A DNA stretch of 64,000 nucleotides from Photobacterium leiognathi (GCF_030685535.1 NZ_CP131599.1:248001-312000); one strand, 5' to 3'. Positions 18,465 to 30,742 are shown, counted from the stretch's first letter. Translations and numbers: made by a program. Notes: generated by a model not told the origin, from the letters alone.

Positions 18465-19364
18465 TTATAGCGAGACAAAAAACAAGATCAGCACAGGGAC
18501 TAATAAACTTAAAATAAAGCCACTAACAATGGCGACAGGCACACAACGAATACCGCCTGAGCTTTGGATCACAGGTAGGGTAAAGTCCATCGCTGTTGCG
18601 CCAGCATAACCTATTGCAGTGTTAGGATAGCGTTGAATTAACAGTGGTATTAATACTAGCGCTAACATCTCTCTCAGTAACTCATTGAGCAATGCTGCAC
18701 CACCCAATATGCTGCCTAAGCTATCACCAATTAAGATGCCTGCCAGTGAATACCAGCCAAAACCTGACGCCATGGCTAAACCGTGGTTGATAGGTAAACC
18801 GAGCAGTAGTGCAGCGATAACGCCACCACAAAAAGACGTCACAATCATCACTAATGCAATGGTCGCGCCTTTCTTATTTAACACGATTTGCTTAAGTGTC
18901 ATGCCACTGTTACGTAGTTGAATACCAATAAAGAACAGTAAGAGTAACAAAATAATCTCACTGGCTTGTGATACCCATGACAGATCGAAATTAAGTAACA
19001 ACCCTACCAACAAACCGCCAGCCACGACCAACACTAATTTAAGTGATTCAGCCATCATATGCAGGATAGGTAATTTATGTTGCTTATGATCGGATGCGGT
19101 TGGCATTAAGCGATCGATCATTGGCAAAACGAGTAGATTACAAGTACTGATACAGCTAAAAAAGGTCAGTGTGTAGAGCAAAATTTGGTTGAGGTTTTGG
19201 CTTAGATTATCGAGCCCCGCAAGGCTTAGTCCCATCAATGCCAATATCAATAAAACTAAACGGCTGGTTTGAACATTAATAAAATGGAGGATCTTCTTAC
19301 TATGAACGGGTATGAGGTAACCAATCACAAGCGGTAAAAAGATCAGTAAAAATCCTGAGAACAT
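18465..19364 (-). CDS. lysO: Lysine exporter LysO (DUF340) family
   Basis: 299 residues with eight or more hydrophobic spans. Family features are the GWYSLAGILIGD segment, the GGAALLNELLREMLAL stretch, and GATAMDFTLPVIQSSGG near the C-terminus, as in E. coli LysO (YbjE), which exports lysine and thialysine across the inner membrane. Acidic residues lie inside the spans. The gene stands alone. I saw no lysine riboswitch upstream. The substrate is inferred from the family. Confidence 0.88.
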   Translation of the reverse strand: MFSGFLLIFLPLVIGYLIPVHSKKILHFINVQTSRLVLLILALMGLSLAGLDNLSQNLNQILLYTLTFFSCISTCNLLVLPMIDRLMPTASDHKQHKLPILHMMAESLKLVLVVAGGLLVGLLLNFDLSWVSQASEIILLLLLFFIGIQLRNSGMTLKQIVLNKKGATIALVMIVTSFCGGVIAALLLGLPINHGLAMASGFGWYSLAGILIGDSLGSILGGAALLNELLREMLALVLIPLLIQRYPNTAIGYAGATAMDFTLPVIQSSGGIRCVPVAIVSGFILSLLVPVLILFFVSL

Positions 19365-21497
<2,133 letters not shown>

Positions 21498-21523
21498 AAT
21501 AACCAGCAATAATAAGCTTTAAT

Positions 21524-21560
21524 AACAGCCACTGATGTTTGTCAGTGGCTGTTTTGTTTT
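21524..21560 (+). terminator. Intrinsic terminator of the permease
   Basis: AACAGCCACTGA and TCAGTGGCTGTT flank a six-base loop, followed by TTGTTTT. Confidence 0.9.
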
Positions 21561-21655
21561 AGGTTATTTTTAGAATAATAAAGTCTTTCTAATGTCACAA
21601 AGCCAACAAATAAAGTGTGATCAAGCAATGTAATAGCAGCATATTTGATTGTTTG

Positions 21656-21669
21656 TGTAAGCGTTTTCA
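21656..21669. promoter_or_regulatory. GalR/LacI-type operator before the tRNA-binding protein gene
   Basis: TGTAAGCGTTTTCA fits TGnAAnCGnTTnCA exactly, and the longer GTGTAA ... TTACAC is itself palindromic. It lies about 50 bases before the gene at 21718, at a promoter-proximal position, and the GalR-like gene is the next one downstream. Confidence 0.6.
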
Positions 21670-21702
21670 TTACACTGTTTCTATTAATTACTAATCTGTT
21701 AG

Positions 21703-22050
<348 letters not shown>

Positions 22051-22189
22051 TGCTTGAGTGGCTACAGAAGATATACGTTGACAGCCTGTAGCCACATTTG
22101 CAAATAGAAATATCACTAATGCTTGGAAATTCATTGCGTTGTAACGGTTCACACGGTTAAATGAGCGCAGTTAAAAAAAGAGAGCAATT

Positions 22190-23197
22190 ATGGCAACCAT
22201 CAAGGATGTCGCTCGTGAAGCTGGGGTGTCGATTGCCACTGTCTCGCGGGTGATCAACAAGTCTCCAAAAGCAAGTAAACAGTCTATTGAAGCGGTGACT
22301 AACGCAATGAAACAGTTAGGTTATCGCCCCAATGCGGCAGCCAAAGCGTTAGTGCGACAAAATACCGATACCATAGGTGTATTAGTGGGGGATGTATCAG
22401 ATCCTTTCTTTGGCACTTTGGTTAAAGCTGTCGATGTTGTCGCTCATCATCATGGTAAGCATATTCTGATCGGTAATGGTTATCACAATGCTGACGATGA
22501 ACGACGTGCCATTGAACATTTGATCAATAGTCGTTGCGATGCGTTAGTGATCCACGCTAAAGCACTCACTGATGAAGAGCTGATTAACTATGCCAATGAA
22601 GTGAAAGGCTTAGTGATCATTAACCGCCATATCCCTTCTATTGCTGAGCGTAGTATCTCGCTTGATAACCATAAAGGTGCGTATTTAGCGACCGAATATT
22701 TGATCCGTCACGGTCATAGTCATATTGCGTGTATCGCTTCTAACCATGATATTGAAGATGCCAATGAACGTGTACAAGGCTATTTAGATGCGTTAGCGGA
22801 TAATAATATTAGTTTATCAGCAAGCTATATTGAAAAAGCGACTCCAGATAGTGATGGTGGCGAAACAGCGATGATAAATCTGATCACCAAATCATTACCG
22901 ATGACAGCGTTGGTGGCTTATAACGATTATATGGCTGCGGGCGCATTAGCAGTGTTACAAGAAAACGGTATTCAATCACCGCAGAAGATGTCGCTGGTGG
23001 GGTTTGATGATGGCTTAATTGCCCGTTATACCACTCCAGGGTTAACAACGGTTCGTTACCCGATTCAGATGATGGCAGAAAAGGCCGCTAATCTCGCATT
23101 AGCTTTGGCTGATGAGCAGGGTGTTGATACTGAAGCGATGCGTTTCTCACCCACTTTAGTGCGTCGAGGCTCCGTCGAGCGATTAGCATCTGAGTAG
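22190..23197 (+). CDS. galR: LacI/GalR-family transcriptional repressor
   Basis: 335 residues. The helix-turn-helix (MATIKDVAREAGVSIATVSRVINKS) and hinge helix (NAAAKALVRQ) are followed by a periplasmic-binding-protein-like domain (TIGVLVGDVSDPFFGTLVKAVDVVAHHHGKHILIGNG and so on). Length and motifs fit GalR, with the galactose-type VGFDDGLIARYTTPGLTTVRYP end. Operators of the GalR type lie upstream of the permease and the tRNA-binding gene; none is obvious before galM. The gene is followed by its own terminator. The assignment to GalR rather than another LacI member is likely but not certain. Confidence 0.82.
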   Translation: MATIKDVAREAGVSIATVSRVINKSPKASKQSIEAVTNAMKQLGYRPNAAAKALVRQNTDTIGVLVGDVSDPFFGTLVKAVDVVAHHHGKHILIGNGYHNADDERRAIEHLINSRCDALVIHAKALTDEELINYANEVKGLVIINRHIPSIAERSISLDNHKGAYLATEYLIRHGHSHIACIASNHDIEDANERVQGYLDALADNNISLSASYIEKATPDSDGGETAMINLITKSLPMTALVAYNDYMAAGALAVLQENGIQSPQKMSLVGFDDGLIARYTTPGLTTVRYPIQMMAEKAANLALALADEQGVDTEAMRFSPTLVRRGSVERLASE

Positions 23198-23212
23198 TAT
23201 TGAATTGATATA

Positions 23213-23246
23213 ACAAAGCCGACATCATGTCGGCTTTGTTGTTTTA
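23213..23246. terminator. Bidirectional intrinsic terminator
   Basis: ACAAAGCCGACAT and ATGTCGGCTTTGT form a long stem followed by TGTTTT. It separates the convergent galR-like and EAL genes. Confidence 0.9.
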
Positions 23247-23251
23247 GGTGA

Positions 23252-24694
23252 TTATGGTTTATCACTTTTGGCGATTAGCTGACTAAAAGCCTTTAAATCC
23301 ATTGGTTTATAGAACAGAAAGCCTTGGAAGTATCGGATCCCTAATATTTTTAGTATGTTTTTTTGAATATCCGTTTCGACCCCTTCAGCCACTAACTCTA
23401 AATTCAGCTTTTTAGCTAAAAAGACAATACTTTCAATAAGGTGTGTTGATTTCTCTTTGCTATCATCAAGGTTGTCAATAAAGCATTTATCTATCTTCAG
23501 GTAATCAAATTTATACTCTGTTAGATAGTGAGGTGCTGAAAACCCTGTCCCATAATCATCTATCGCAAATTCAACCCCATGTTGGCGATAAACCAGCATT
23601 TTTTCCGGTGTATCTTTGCGGATAAAAGGGGTTGATTCTGTAAATTCCAACACTAAACGGCAATGTTGAGCGAGGCGTTTACTTAATGCATAGACCTTAG
23701 GTTCAAACAGGCATAACTCAGTTAAATTAAAGCTTAGCTTGAACTCTTTAGTGTTATTGAGCACATTACTATTATGTATTTGAGCCAGTAGAGAGCAAGT
23801 TAACAAAGGTGTGAGTTTTTCTTGTTCAATGTATGGAATGAACAAATACGGCGCTACAAGTTCACCTTTGTTTGTTATCCAACGAGCCAAAATTTCAGCA
23901 CCAATGATATGTCCATCGCGATCAACAATAGGTTGAAGGTAAGGCTTTATTCTATGATGACGAATTTGGTACTTTATGAACTCTTGCTTGATCTTCTTTG
24001 ATAGTAAATAACATGAAATCAATAAGATAATCACGATAGCAATGATGTAACCCAATTTGTAAATCATAAACACTTTAATCGCTGCAAGGTGATTTACATC
24101 GATATTGAGTGTGATAGTTTCTGGGTTAAATTGGTTGTTAATACTACGTATATTATTTTTTATAACCTTATTGTCCGTTGCTAAAATAATACTACCGAAA
24201 TCAATATACCCATCACCTATTCTATCTATCACATCTAAAGTGAGTGGCTTAAAGTAGATACGAATGTATGTCTTATCATTAAGCTGAAGTTGATAATAAA
24301 TGATCGGTTTTTTGGTTAGTGCACTTTTGGGCTTTACATAAAAGCCTGGTTCTAAAGCTTTCTCTACTTTTCTATCGCGAATACCATAAGTGCTGTAGAC
24401 AAAATAGCCGTCATGGATCACTGCAATGCTACTAATACTTTTATGTTTGGCGACAACTTTTGTCAGTGCTGTTTGCTGACTTTTGTTAGGTATAGCTAAT
24501 GTTGAGAACTGCTTTTTAAATGCGATCTCTTTTTCTTCTATTACTCTTAACTCTTCTAATGAAATTTGTCGTTCTTCGATCAGAAAGGTGTTGATAAAGT
24601 TGTAATACATAAAGGTAAAAATAACGCCCAGAACACCAAAGCCAATGAGTGAACTAAGAGTTATTGAAATAGGTTTTATAGATTTTATATTCAT
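23252..24694 (-). CDS. Membrane EAL-domain cyclic-di-GMP phosphodiesterase
   Basis: 480 residues. Two membrane spans (about 10-32 and 213-235) enclose a periplasmic sensor region; a cytoplasmic EAL domain follows from about residue 245. The EAL signature is GAEILARW, with catalytic features N-L (SFNLTEL), EFTES, the DDYGTGFS loop, KIDKCF and AEGVET intact, so hydrolysis of cyclic-di-GMP to pGpG is expected. It overlaps the start of nothing downstream but shares four bases with the GGDEF gene upstream (24691-24694), so the three cyclic-di-GMP genes form one operon. Confidence 0.9.
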   Translation of the reverse strand: MNIKSIKPISITLSSLIGFGVLGVIFTFMYYNFINTFLIEERQISLEELRVIEEKEIAFKKQFSTLAIPNKSQQTALTKVVAKHKSISSIAVIHDGYFVYSTYGIRDRKVEKALEPGFYVKPKSALTKKPIIYYQLQLNDKTYIRIYFKPLTLDVIDRIGDGYIDFGSIILATDNKVIKNNIRSINNQFNPETITLNIDVNHLAAIKVFMIYKLGYIIAIVIILLISCYLLSKKIKQEFIKYQIRHHRIKPYLQPIVDRDGHIIGAEILARWITNKGELVAPYLFIPYIEQEKLTPLLTCSLLAQIHNSNVLNNTKEFKLSFNLTELCLFEPKVYALSKRLAQHCRLVLEFTESTPFIRKDTPEKMLVYRQHGVEFAIDDYGTGFSAPHYLTEYKFDYLKIDKCFIDNLDDSKEKSTHLIESIVFLAKKLNLELVAEGVETDIQKNILKILGIRYFQGFLFYKPMDLKAFSQLIAKSDKP

Positions 24695-26001
24695 TTAACA
24701 ACAACCTGATTACGACCATTATTTTTGGCTGTATAAAGTGCTTTATCAGCAACTTTTATCGATTCATCTAACGTCATATTATGTGCAATCGTACAGCCGA
24801 TAGAGATGGTGAAATTAATATCAAGCTCTGTTTGAGCTTCGATAGCTTTTCTTAATTGTTCTGCTTTTCTAAGTGCTGCATCAGGTTCACTAATATTTAA
24901 GATAAGTACGAACTCTTCTCCGCCCCAGCGATAAAGTTGCTCTGATTTACGAATATTACGTTTAATGATTGCTGCTGTTGCGCTGATAACTTGATCACCT
25001 ACATCATGACCATAGGTATCATTAATTTTTTTAAAATGGTCAATATCAAAAATAAAAACCGACTTATTGCTAATCAGTTTATTCTTAAATTTATTTTCGC
25101 CATAATCTCGACGAAAACACTTTGTCATATTGTCTAATCGAATTAAGTTCATAACATTTGATGATAACCTGTATAATAAAAATAAAGTTACAGTCATCAA
25201 AAAGGAAATCAATAAACTAAATTTTATGACATCAATATAGTTAAGATAAATGGGTAGTATTTCGCCATTATTAAGGTATTTTAGCTTTTTATCTTTAAGC
25301 CTTTTATGATATGTGTCTTTTTCAGTACTATAGAGTGTCCATTGCGATTTATTAAACTCAGATACCCAGTTTTTCAAAATCCCACACTTTACATCTAAGA
25401 TCAGTAATGCAGACATGTTATTCTTTATATAAATTGGAAGAATAATTGAGCGAATATGCTCATGAGAGAACTTTTCTTTATAGGGTAGTGTTAACTTTAA
25501 TCTTGTTGATTTTAAGTACTCTTCATAAGTTTTAGGTATATTATTTCTTTTTGCGATTTCGCCTAATAGATCAAGATTATATTCATAGAGGTCTTTAATA
25601 TGAGCAACACGCAAAGGTAGACAATATAGAATATCTTTGTGATCTTTATCGATAACAGCTAACGTCCAGTAGTCATCATTGACTAAGTCTTTTAATTTTA
25701 TAGATAACAAATTCAGTTGCTCAGAAAATTTTCTGATCTCTTTAGGTTCTGGATTAACAATGCCTACACTATTAAAGTGATGAATGCCTTTTTCGATAAA
25801 TACATTTTCACTGTTAATATAATATTGAGTAAAACTATGTAGTTCATCATAGATTAGGTTCACCTTACTACGGATGTAAAAGGAGAGCTCTTTTTGTTTA
25901 ATTTCATTAAAGGTCATAATAGTATGAAATGTCGCAACAAATAGAATCATATTCATGAGGATAAGTTTCAGTGCTAATGTGTGTTTTTTTAAAAACATCA
26001 T
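24691..26001 (-). CDS. Membrane GGDEF diguanylate cyclase
   Basis: 436 residues. A membrane span near residue 10-28, a periplasmic sensor region of about 210 residues and a second span (about 248-270) lead to a GGDEF domain with RWGGEEFVLIL as active site and FDIDHFKKINDTYGHDVGDQV as the substrate and metal loop. No RxxD inhibitory site is seen five residues before GGEEF. It should make cyclic-di-GMP. The neighbouring gene (25998-27288) is a paralog with the same layout; the two overlap by four bases. Confidence 0.9.
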   Translation of the reverse strand: MMFLKKHTLALKLILMNMILFVATFHTIMTFNEIKQKELSFYIRSKVNLIYDELHSFTQYYINSENVFIEKGIHHFNSVGIVNPEPKEIRKFSEQLNLLSIKLKDLVNDDYWTLAVIDKDHKDILYCLPLRVAHIKDLYEYNLDLLGEIAKRNNIPKTYEEYLKSTRLKLTLPYKEKFSHEHIRSIILPIYIKNNMSALLILDVKCGILKNWVSEFNKSQWTLYSTEKDTYHKRLKDKKLKYLNNGEILPIYLNYIDVIKFSLLISFLMTVTLFLLYRLSSNVMNLIRLDNMTKCFRRDYGENKFKNKLISNKSVFIFDIDHFKKINDTYGHDVGDQVISATAAIIKRNIRKSEQLYRWGGEEFVLILNISEPDAALRKAEQLRKAIEAQTELDINFTISIGCTIAHNMTLDESIKVADKALYTAKNNGRNQVVVK

Positions 26002-27288
26002 AGATACATACTCTTGTTACGTCCTTGATATTTGGACTGATACAGCGCAATGTCAGCACGGTATATAGCCTGAAAAATTGACTCTTCTCGCTTTTGTTCT
26101 GTTACACCCAGTGAAATCGTTACTCTAGAGCCATCTTGTAATGTGTAATCAAGATTAGTTCTGATTGATTCCGCTTTATTTAATAATGCTTTTTTTGACA
26201 ACTTTGGTAATACAATTAAAAATTCTTCCCCCCCCCAACGGAAAACACGTGTGCTATTACTATTTAATTGATTCAGATTTTTTGCTAGGTACTTAATGAC
26301 CTTATCACCTTCATCATGTCCATATTGATCGTTAATGCGTTTGAAGTGATCAATATCAAGTAGGATAAGTGACTTATTACTTTTGTTTTTGTAGTAAAAA
26401 TCAAAAATATTACGGCGATAACATCCCGTCATTGAGTCTTTAATAATTAATGATAGTAATGATTTTTTAATAAAAACGGATAAATGAATAATTAACTCAA
26501 TAACAAATGCTAGCGATAGCGAAATTGATAAAATCTTACTCCAGTTTAGCCCTATTACCTTATTTGATAACTTATTTTTGGTGTATGGGATGGTAATATA
26601 TCGAGTGAAAAAATTATGCTGATTACGTCTTTCATATTGCGTTAAGTTTTCCGCATTGTAATTTTTAATATAGTTTTCCATATGACCAAACTTAAGATCA
26701 ATCATAAGGATCGCCTGCAACTTCTTCTCAACATAGACAGGCATAATAATACTTCTTAGATGATCGTTAGAATATCTCTCTATATAATCATGAGTGATGG
26801 TAATATTGTGAACTGTAGAATATTTTTTATTTATCTTTACTTTTTCAATAGCGACATCGAAAAGGTTAAACTTTTTCGTCTAGATCTACGTATTCAGGAT
26901 AAAAGGGTAGAAAGAATGAAGCTGTTGGTGTGACAACCGATAAGGTTTTTATCTTATCTTTATCTATAAAAGACGTAAGATCTTTATATAATAAATTGAT
27001 ATATTTATTGAGATTAGGTACGTCGCTTTTTTCAGATACTATAAATCCGCCTTGCGACAGGTCGTAATCACGATGTTTTTCACCTGATAATGTATATATA
27101 CCCGGCTCTTTATTCTCGACTTCTGTGTTTAAATAGTGTTGATAAAACTCGTTACTGGCAGAAATAATTCGGTCGTAATGGTTTTTAATATCATACTCAA
27201 TCATATTAATATGTACGTAGTTGTACAAGATCATGCAAAGCACAAAAATGATATTTAATGATAAGAAACGAATGATACTTTTCTTCAT
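25998..27288 (-). pseudogene. Membrane GGDEF diguanylate cyclase split by a frameshift
   Basis: The N-terminal part (27288 to 26866, MKKSIIRFLSLNIIF ..., one span and part of a periplasmic region) ends at a stop right after an A-run in GACGAAAAAGTT. Dropping one A joins it to KFNLFDVAIEKV and on to the ATG-containing frame at 26744, giving one protein that aligns with the neighbour at 24691. The C-terminal part keeps a second span and a complete GGDEF domain (RWGGEEFLIVLP, LLDIDHFKRINDQYGHD). Translation of the distal fragment alone would give a 248-residue protein with one span and an intact catalytic domain. Confidence 0.85.
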
Positions 27289-27554
27289 GGAAGTTAATAC
27301 CAAATTTTACTTTCTCTAATTTATAAAATTACTTGAATTATAGGTTTGAGGCATGAATTATCAAATTATCCAATCTAGCTGGATATACAATTAAGTATCT
27401 ATTTATCAATTACTTACTGTTTTGTGTTGTATTCCTTTACACTTTATTACAAAACATAGAAAGTATTAAAAAAAGATTATGTTAAGAATTGTTTATTCTA
27501 TGTGGTGTTTAATTACACGTTGTTTTATTTTTGTTTCTCTAATGTTTGATTGAA

Positions 27555-27587
27555 TAAAAAAAGACCTTAAAACAAATTTAAGGTCTT
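27555..27587 (-). terminator. Intrinsic terminator of galM
   Basis: AAGACCTTAAA and TTTAAGGTCTT, read on the minus strand, are followed by TTTTTTATTC just after the galM stop. Confidence 0.9.
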
Positions 27588-27597
27588 GGGGTTTTAG

Positions 27598-28656
27598 TTA
27601 ATAACTAAATTGATATGTCGTTTTGTAGTTGTATTGCTCTTGGGGGGAGAGGTAACAACTGGGTTGTTCCCATTCAGGATGGTTAGGGGAATCGGGTAAA
27701 AACTGGGTTTCTAATGCCAATCCTGCGTAATCTTGATACGGGTTACCGTCTTTGGCTGGGGTACCTGCTAACCAATTTCCGCCATATAGTTGCACTGCAG
27801 GTTTATTGGTTTTTACCGTCATGTTGACTTTGCTATCAGGGGAAATTACTTCAGCAATAATCTCATCAGGCTTTCTTGCTGGGTTTAGCACAAAGCTATG
27901 ATCGTAACCTTTAGCTTGTTGCTGCTGTTCATCTACCAGTAAGTCCTTACTTAGTGTTTTACTTGTTCGGAAATCAAAGCTGGTATTTTCAACCGATTGT
28001 GGCTTATCGAGCGGTATACCAAGGCTATTAGTCGGTAAATAGTAGTCAGCATTAATACGCACTGTATGTGAGCGATTATCACCGTCCCATGTCGCTCCTT
28101 GCAGATTAAAGTAACCGTGATTGGTTAAATTAACTGGTGTAGTTTTATCACTGTCAGCAAGGTAGTGAATGGTCACTTCGTTGTTATCGGTTAGGGTATA
28201 ACGCACAGTAACATTCAGTGTACCGGGAAAGCCCTGATCGCCATCTTCAGAGACTAAGCTAAATAAAACGCTATCTTGGAGTTGCTCTACTATCTGCCAA
28301 CGGCGTTGATTAAAGCCATTTTCACCACCGTGAAGACAATTACCGTTTTGATTGGTCGATACTTGGTATACCTTCCCATCAATACTAAAGCGACCATTGG
28401 CTATACGGTTAGCGTAACGACCGACAGTCACACCCATGTAGCTTTGTTGGGCATAAAAATCAGCAAGATTATCGACGCCTAGTAACACTTCACGTTGTTC
28501 GCTGTCGTTTAATGGCAGGCAACAACTTAACCAAGTAGCACCAATGTCCATTAGCACGATACGCATTCCATGGCTATTAGTGAGTTCAATGACATTCGCT
28601 GGCTTATTATCATGGGCGAGCTGCTGAGTCATAGCGTGCATGAGTGGGCTTTGCAT
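27598..28656 (-). CDS. galM: Galactose mutarotase (aldose 1-epimerase)
   Basis: 352 residues, the usual GalM length. It interconverts alpha and beta anomers of galactose. Family features visible are GVTVGRYANRIANGRF, NGNCLHGGENGFNQRRW (with a catalytic-type His), VNLTNHGYFNLQG (second His) and the C-terminal LALETQFLPDSPNHPEW with the catalytic Glu. GGAG lies five bases before the ATG. A galK stop lies 29 bases upstream, as expected for a galETKM-type operon, but galK is only a fragment here, so the gene may have lost its own promoter. Confidence 0.93.
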   Translation of the reverse strand: MQSPLMHAMTQQLAHDNKPANVIELTNSHGMRIVLMDIGATWLSCCLPLNDSEQREVLLGVDNLADFYAQQSYMGVTVGRYANRIANGRFSIDGKVYQVSTNQNGNCLHGGENGFNQRRWQIVEQLQDSVLFSLVSEDGDQGFPGTLNVTVRYTLTDNNEVTIHYLADSDKTTPVNLTNHGYFNLQGATWDGDNRSHTVRINADYYLPTNSLGIPLDKPQSVENTSFDFRTSKTLSKDLLVDEQQQQAKGYDHSFVLNPARKPDEIIAEVISPDSKVNMTVKTNKPAVQLYGGNWLAGTPAKDGNPYQDYAGLALETQFLPDSPNHPEWEQPSCYLSPQEQYNYKTTYQFSY

Positions 28657-28685
28657 TGGTGCTCCTTACCTGTTAATTGAATGAA

Positions 28686-28841
28686 TTAAGCAATCTTGCC
28701 TGCGCCATTTTTAGCTTGGCAGACGTAAATTGACTCTTTTAGCCCTGTTGCTGCTTGGTATTTTGCTTCAACGGCTGCTTTTACATCATCCACTAATGTT
28801 GGTGGCACGAGTGCGACAATACAGCCACCAAAGCCGCCGAC
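28686..28841 (-). pseudogene. galK: Galactokinase, C-terminal fragment
   Basis: About 51 codons that match the end of galactokinase: [19 protein letters not shown] (the conserved GGGFGG region near the C-terminus) and [16 protein letters not shown]. Upstream of that motif the resemblance stops and the sequence becomes the chitinase fragment on the other strand. The first 85 percent of galK, and any galE and galT before it, are missing at this site. Confidence 0.85.
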
Positions 28842-30185
28842 GTTGTTATAAACGATAACCAGTTATATCGTTGTAAAGAAGGACCAACCACAGCTTGGTG
28901 TTCAGGCGCTGCATGGGCGTATGAGCCGGGTAAAGGAACGGCATGGTTTGATGCTTGGAAAGCGATTTCGGAAGATGAAGTTGAACCGACCCCAAATCCG
29001 ACACCAGACCCAACTCCAGATCCTGAGCCGACATCGAATCCCGATCCCACTCCAAACCCTGATGGCTATACAGTGATGCAAGCACAGCTTGACGCTAAAG
29101 AAGCAGAGCTAACTAGTGATCCGTTATTAGAACAAGTTAAGAAGTCAATTCGTACGCGTGATAATACGATTGTTGAATCTATTATGCCGGGTGCTAGTAA
29201 CAACCCAGAAAACGTTAAGCGTGTAGAACACCTCATCGATGCCCATACTTGGGAATACTTATTCCCTAAACGTGCACCTGAATACACTTATCGTCATTTT
29301 CTGCAAGCGGTGGGTAAATTCCCTGCATTTTGTGGTGAGTATAACGATGGCCGAGATTCTGATGCGATCTGTCGTAAATCATTGGCAACAATTTTCGCTC
29401 ACTTTGCCCAAGAGACGGGAGGACATACAGCGCACTGGGATGTACCGGAATGGCGTCAAGCCTTAGTTTATGTTCGTGAAATGGGCTGGGATGAAAACAT
29501 GCGAGGGGGATATAACGGTGAATGAAATCCAGATATTTGGCAAGGTAAGCGTTGGCTTTGTGGTACGTTTGAAAATGGTGAACTCAAATCATACTTTGGC
29601 CGTGGTGCGAAACAGTTAAGTTATAACTACAACTATGGTCCGTTTTCTGAAGCTATGTTTGGTACGGTGAGAACCTTGCTTGATAAGCCTGAAATGGTGG
29701 CGGATACATGGCTAAACTTAGCTTCTGCACTATTGTTCTTTGTCTACCCTCAACCACCAAAACCTTCCATGTTGCATGTTATTGATGGTACTTGGCAGCC
29801 TAATGAGCAAGACAAAAAAGATGGTTTAGTGCCGGGCTTCGGAGTGACAACGCAGATCATCAATGGTGGTGTGGAATGTGGTGGGGCAAAGGAAATTCAG
29901 CAATCTTTAAATCGTATTGATTACTACGAAAACTTTACGCATTTCCTTCATGTACCGATTGCACCTGATGAAGTACTGGGTTGTAAAAATATGAAGCAAT
30001 TCTCTGAAGCAGGGGCGACACTGACGTACTGGGAGCAAGACTGGAGTTGGTCATCAGAAACGCCAGATGGAAAATCGTATGCTTGTAAGCTGGTCGGTTA
30101 CCAAACACCTTATTCAGCACTAAAACAAGGTGACTACACCTTGTGTGTAAAAGAGCATTTCCCTGATATTAATATTGTTGACTAA
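28842..30185 (+). pseudogene. GH19 chitinase with chitin-binding domain, 5' truncated and with an internal stop
   Basis: The frame opens inside a CBM5/12 chitin-binding domain ([32 protein letters not shown]), followed by a Pro/Asp/Thr linker (about 28990-29060) and a GH19 catalytic domain with LATIFAHFAQETGGHTA, where Glu is the likely acid, and FGRGAKQLSYNYNYGPFS. A TGA at 29523-29525 interrupts GGYNGE / NPDIWQGK, where relatives have Cys. The signal peptide and promoter are missing, cut off at the junction with galK. The gene is therefore non-functional as it stands. Confidence 0.88.
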
Positions 30186-30248
30186 TGGCGATAAACATTC
30201 GACAAATAATACGATAAAAAACAGGTTAAATAGCTAAATGTTAATTTT

Positions 30249-30284
30249 AAACGAACTCATTTTTACATTGAGTTCGTTTTTTTT
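30249..30284 (+). terminator. Intrinsic terminator after the chitinase pseudogene
   Basis: AAACGAACTCA and TGAGTTCGTTT with a nine-base loop and a run of eight T. Confidence 0.9.
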
Positions 30285-30585
30285 AAAGGAAAATTGGCGC
30301 TTATATTCGCTCTTATAATGGCAGTAAGCAGCGATTTTTTACTTTCCAATGCTAGTTTTCAATAGGTTAAGTGTGACTCTTGTCACTCTTTTTTAAATAA
30401 ATATAAGGTTAAAATGAAAACTTATTCGCATTAATTAATCTAATGCTAATTTGGTGTTTTTCTCGTTTTTAAATTAAGTCTGCCTGATTATAATTCCCCA
30501 CATAGCAACAAGGTCGAAGCTTATAAAACATGACTTTGTGTGCTGTTTTAACTTTCTTAATACTTAATTTTCTGAGGAATTAACC
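30285..30585. other. Intergenic region before a small ORF
   Basis: About 300 AT-rich bases with no recognisable gene. They should carry the promoter of the 27-codon frame at 30586. Confidence 0.35.
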
Positions 30586-30669
30586 ATGTCTACAATCATG
30601 AATAAAATTATCAAACTATACGTACCTGTTTTCTCACCAATGTACAAAAGCAACAACATGGTGAAATAA
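30586..30669 (+). CDS. Small protein, 27 aa
   Basis: The frame starts MSTIMNKIIKLYVPVFSP and ends NMVK. GAGGAAT lies nine bases before the ATG, a strong ribosome site, and a good intrinsic terminator follows 32 bases after the stop, so the unit looks like a genuine monocistronic small gene. The peptide is basic and partly hydrophobic (IIKLYVPVF). I do not recognise it. Confidence 0.5.
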   Translation: MSTIMNKIIKLYVPVFSPMYKSNNMVK

Positions 30670-30701
30670 TTTGATAGGACTATTAGTAAATAACAATACT
30701 T

Positions 30702-30738
30702 AAAGGGCTTTGAAGATGAATTCAAAGCCCTTTTTATA
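30702..30738. terminator. Bidirectional intrinsic terminator
   Basis: AAAGGGCTTTGAA and TTCAAAGCCCTTT flank a six-base loop, with T-runs on both strands. It ends the small ORF (+) and the phytase gene (-). Confidence 0.92.
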
Positions 30739-30742
30739 TTAA

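Noticed and set aside
28793..29287. Minus-strand frames rich in Gly/Val/Ser opposite the chitinase
   Set aside because: They are the antisense of the Pro/Thr/Asp linker and catalytic part of the GH19 pseudogene.
29523..29525. Selenocysteine at the chitinase TGA
   Set aside because: The gene already lacks its start and promoter, and I saw no convincing SECIS hairpin.
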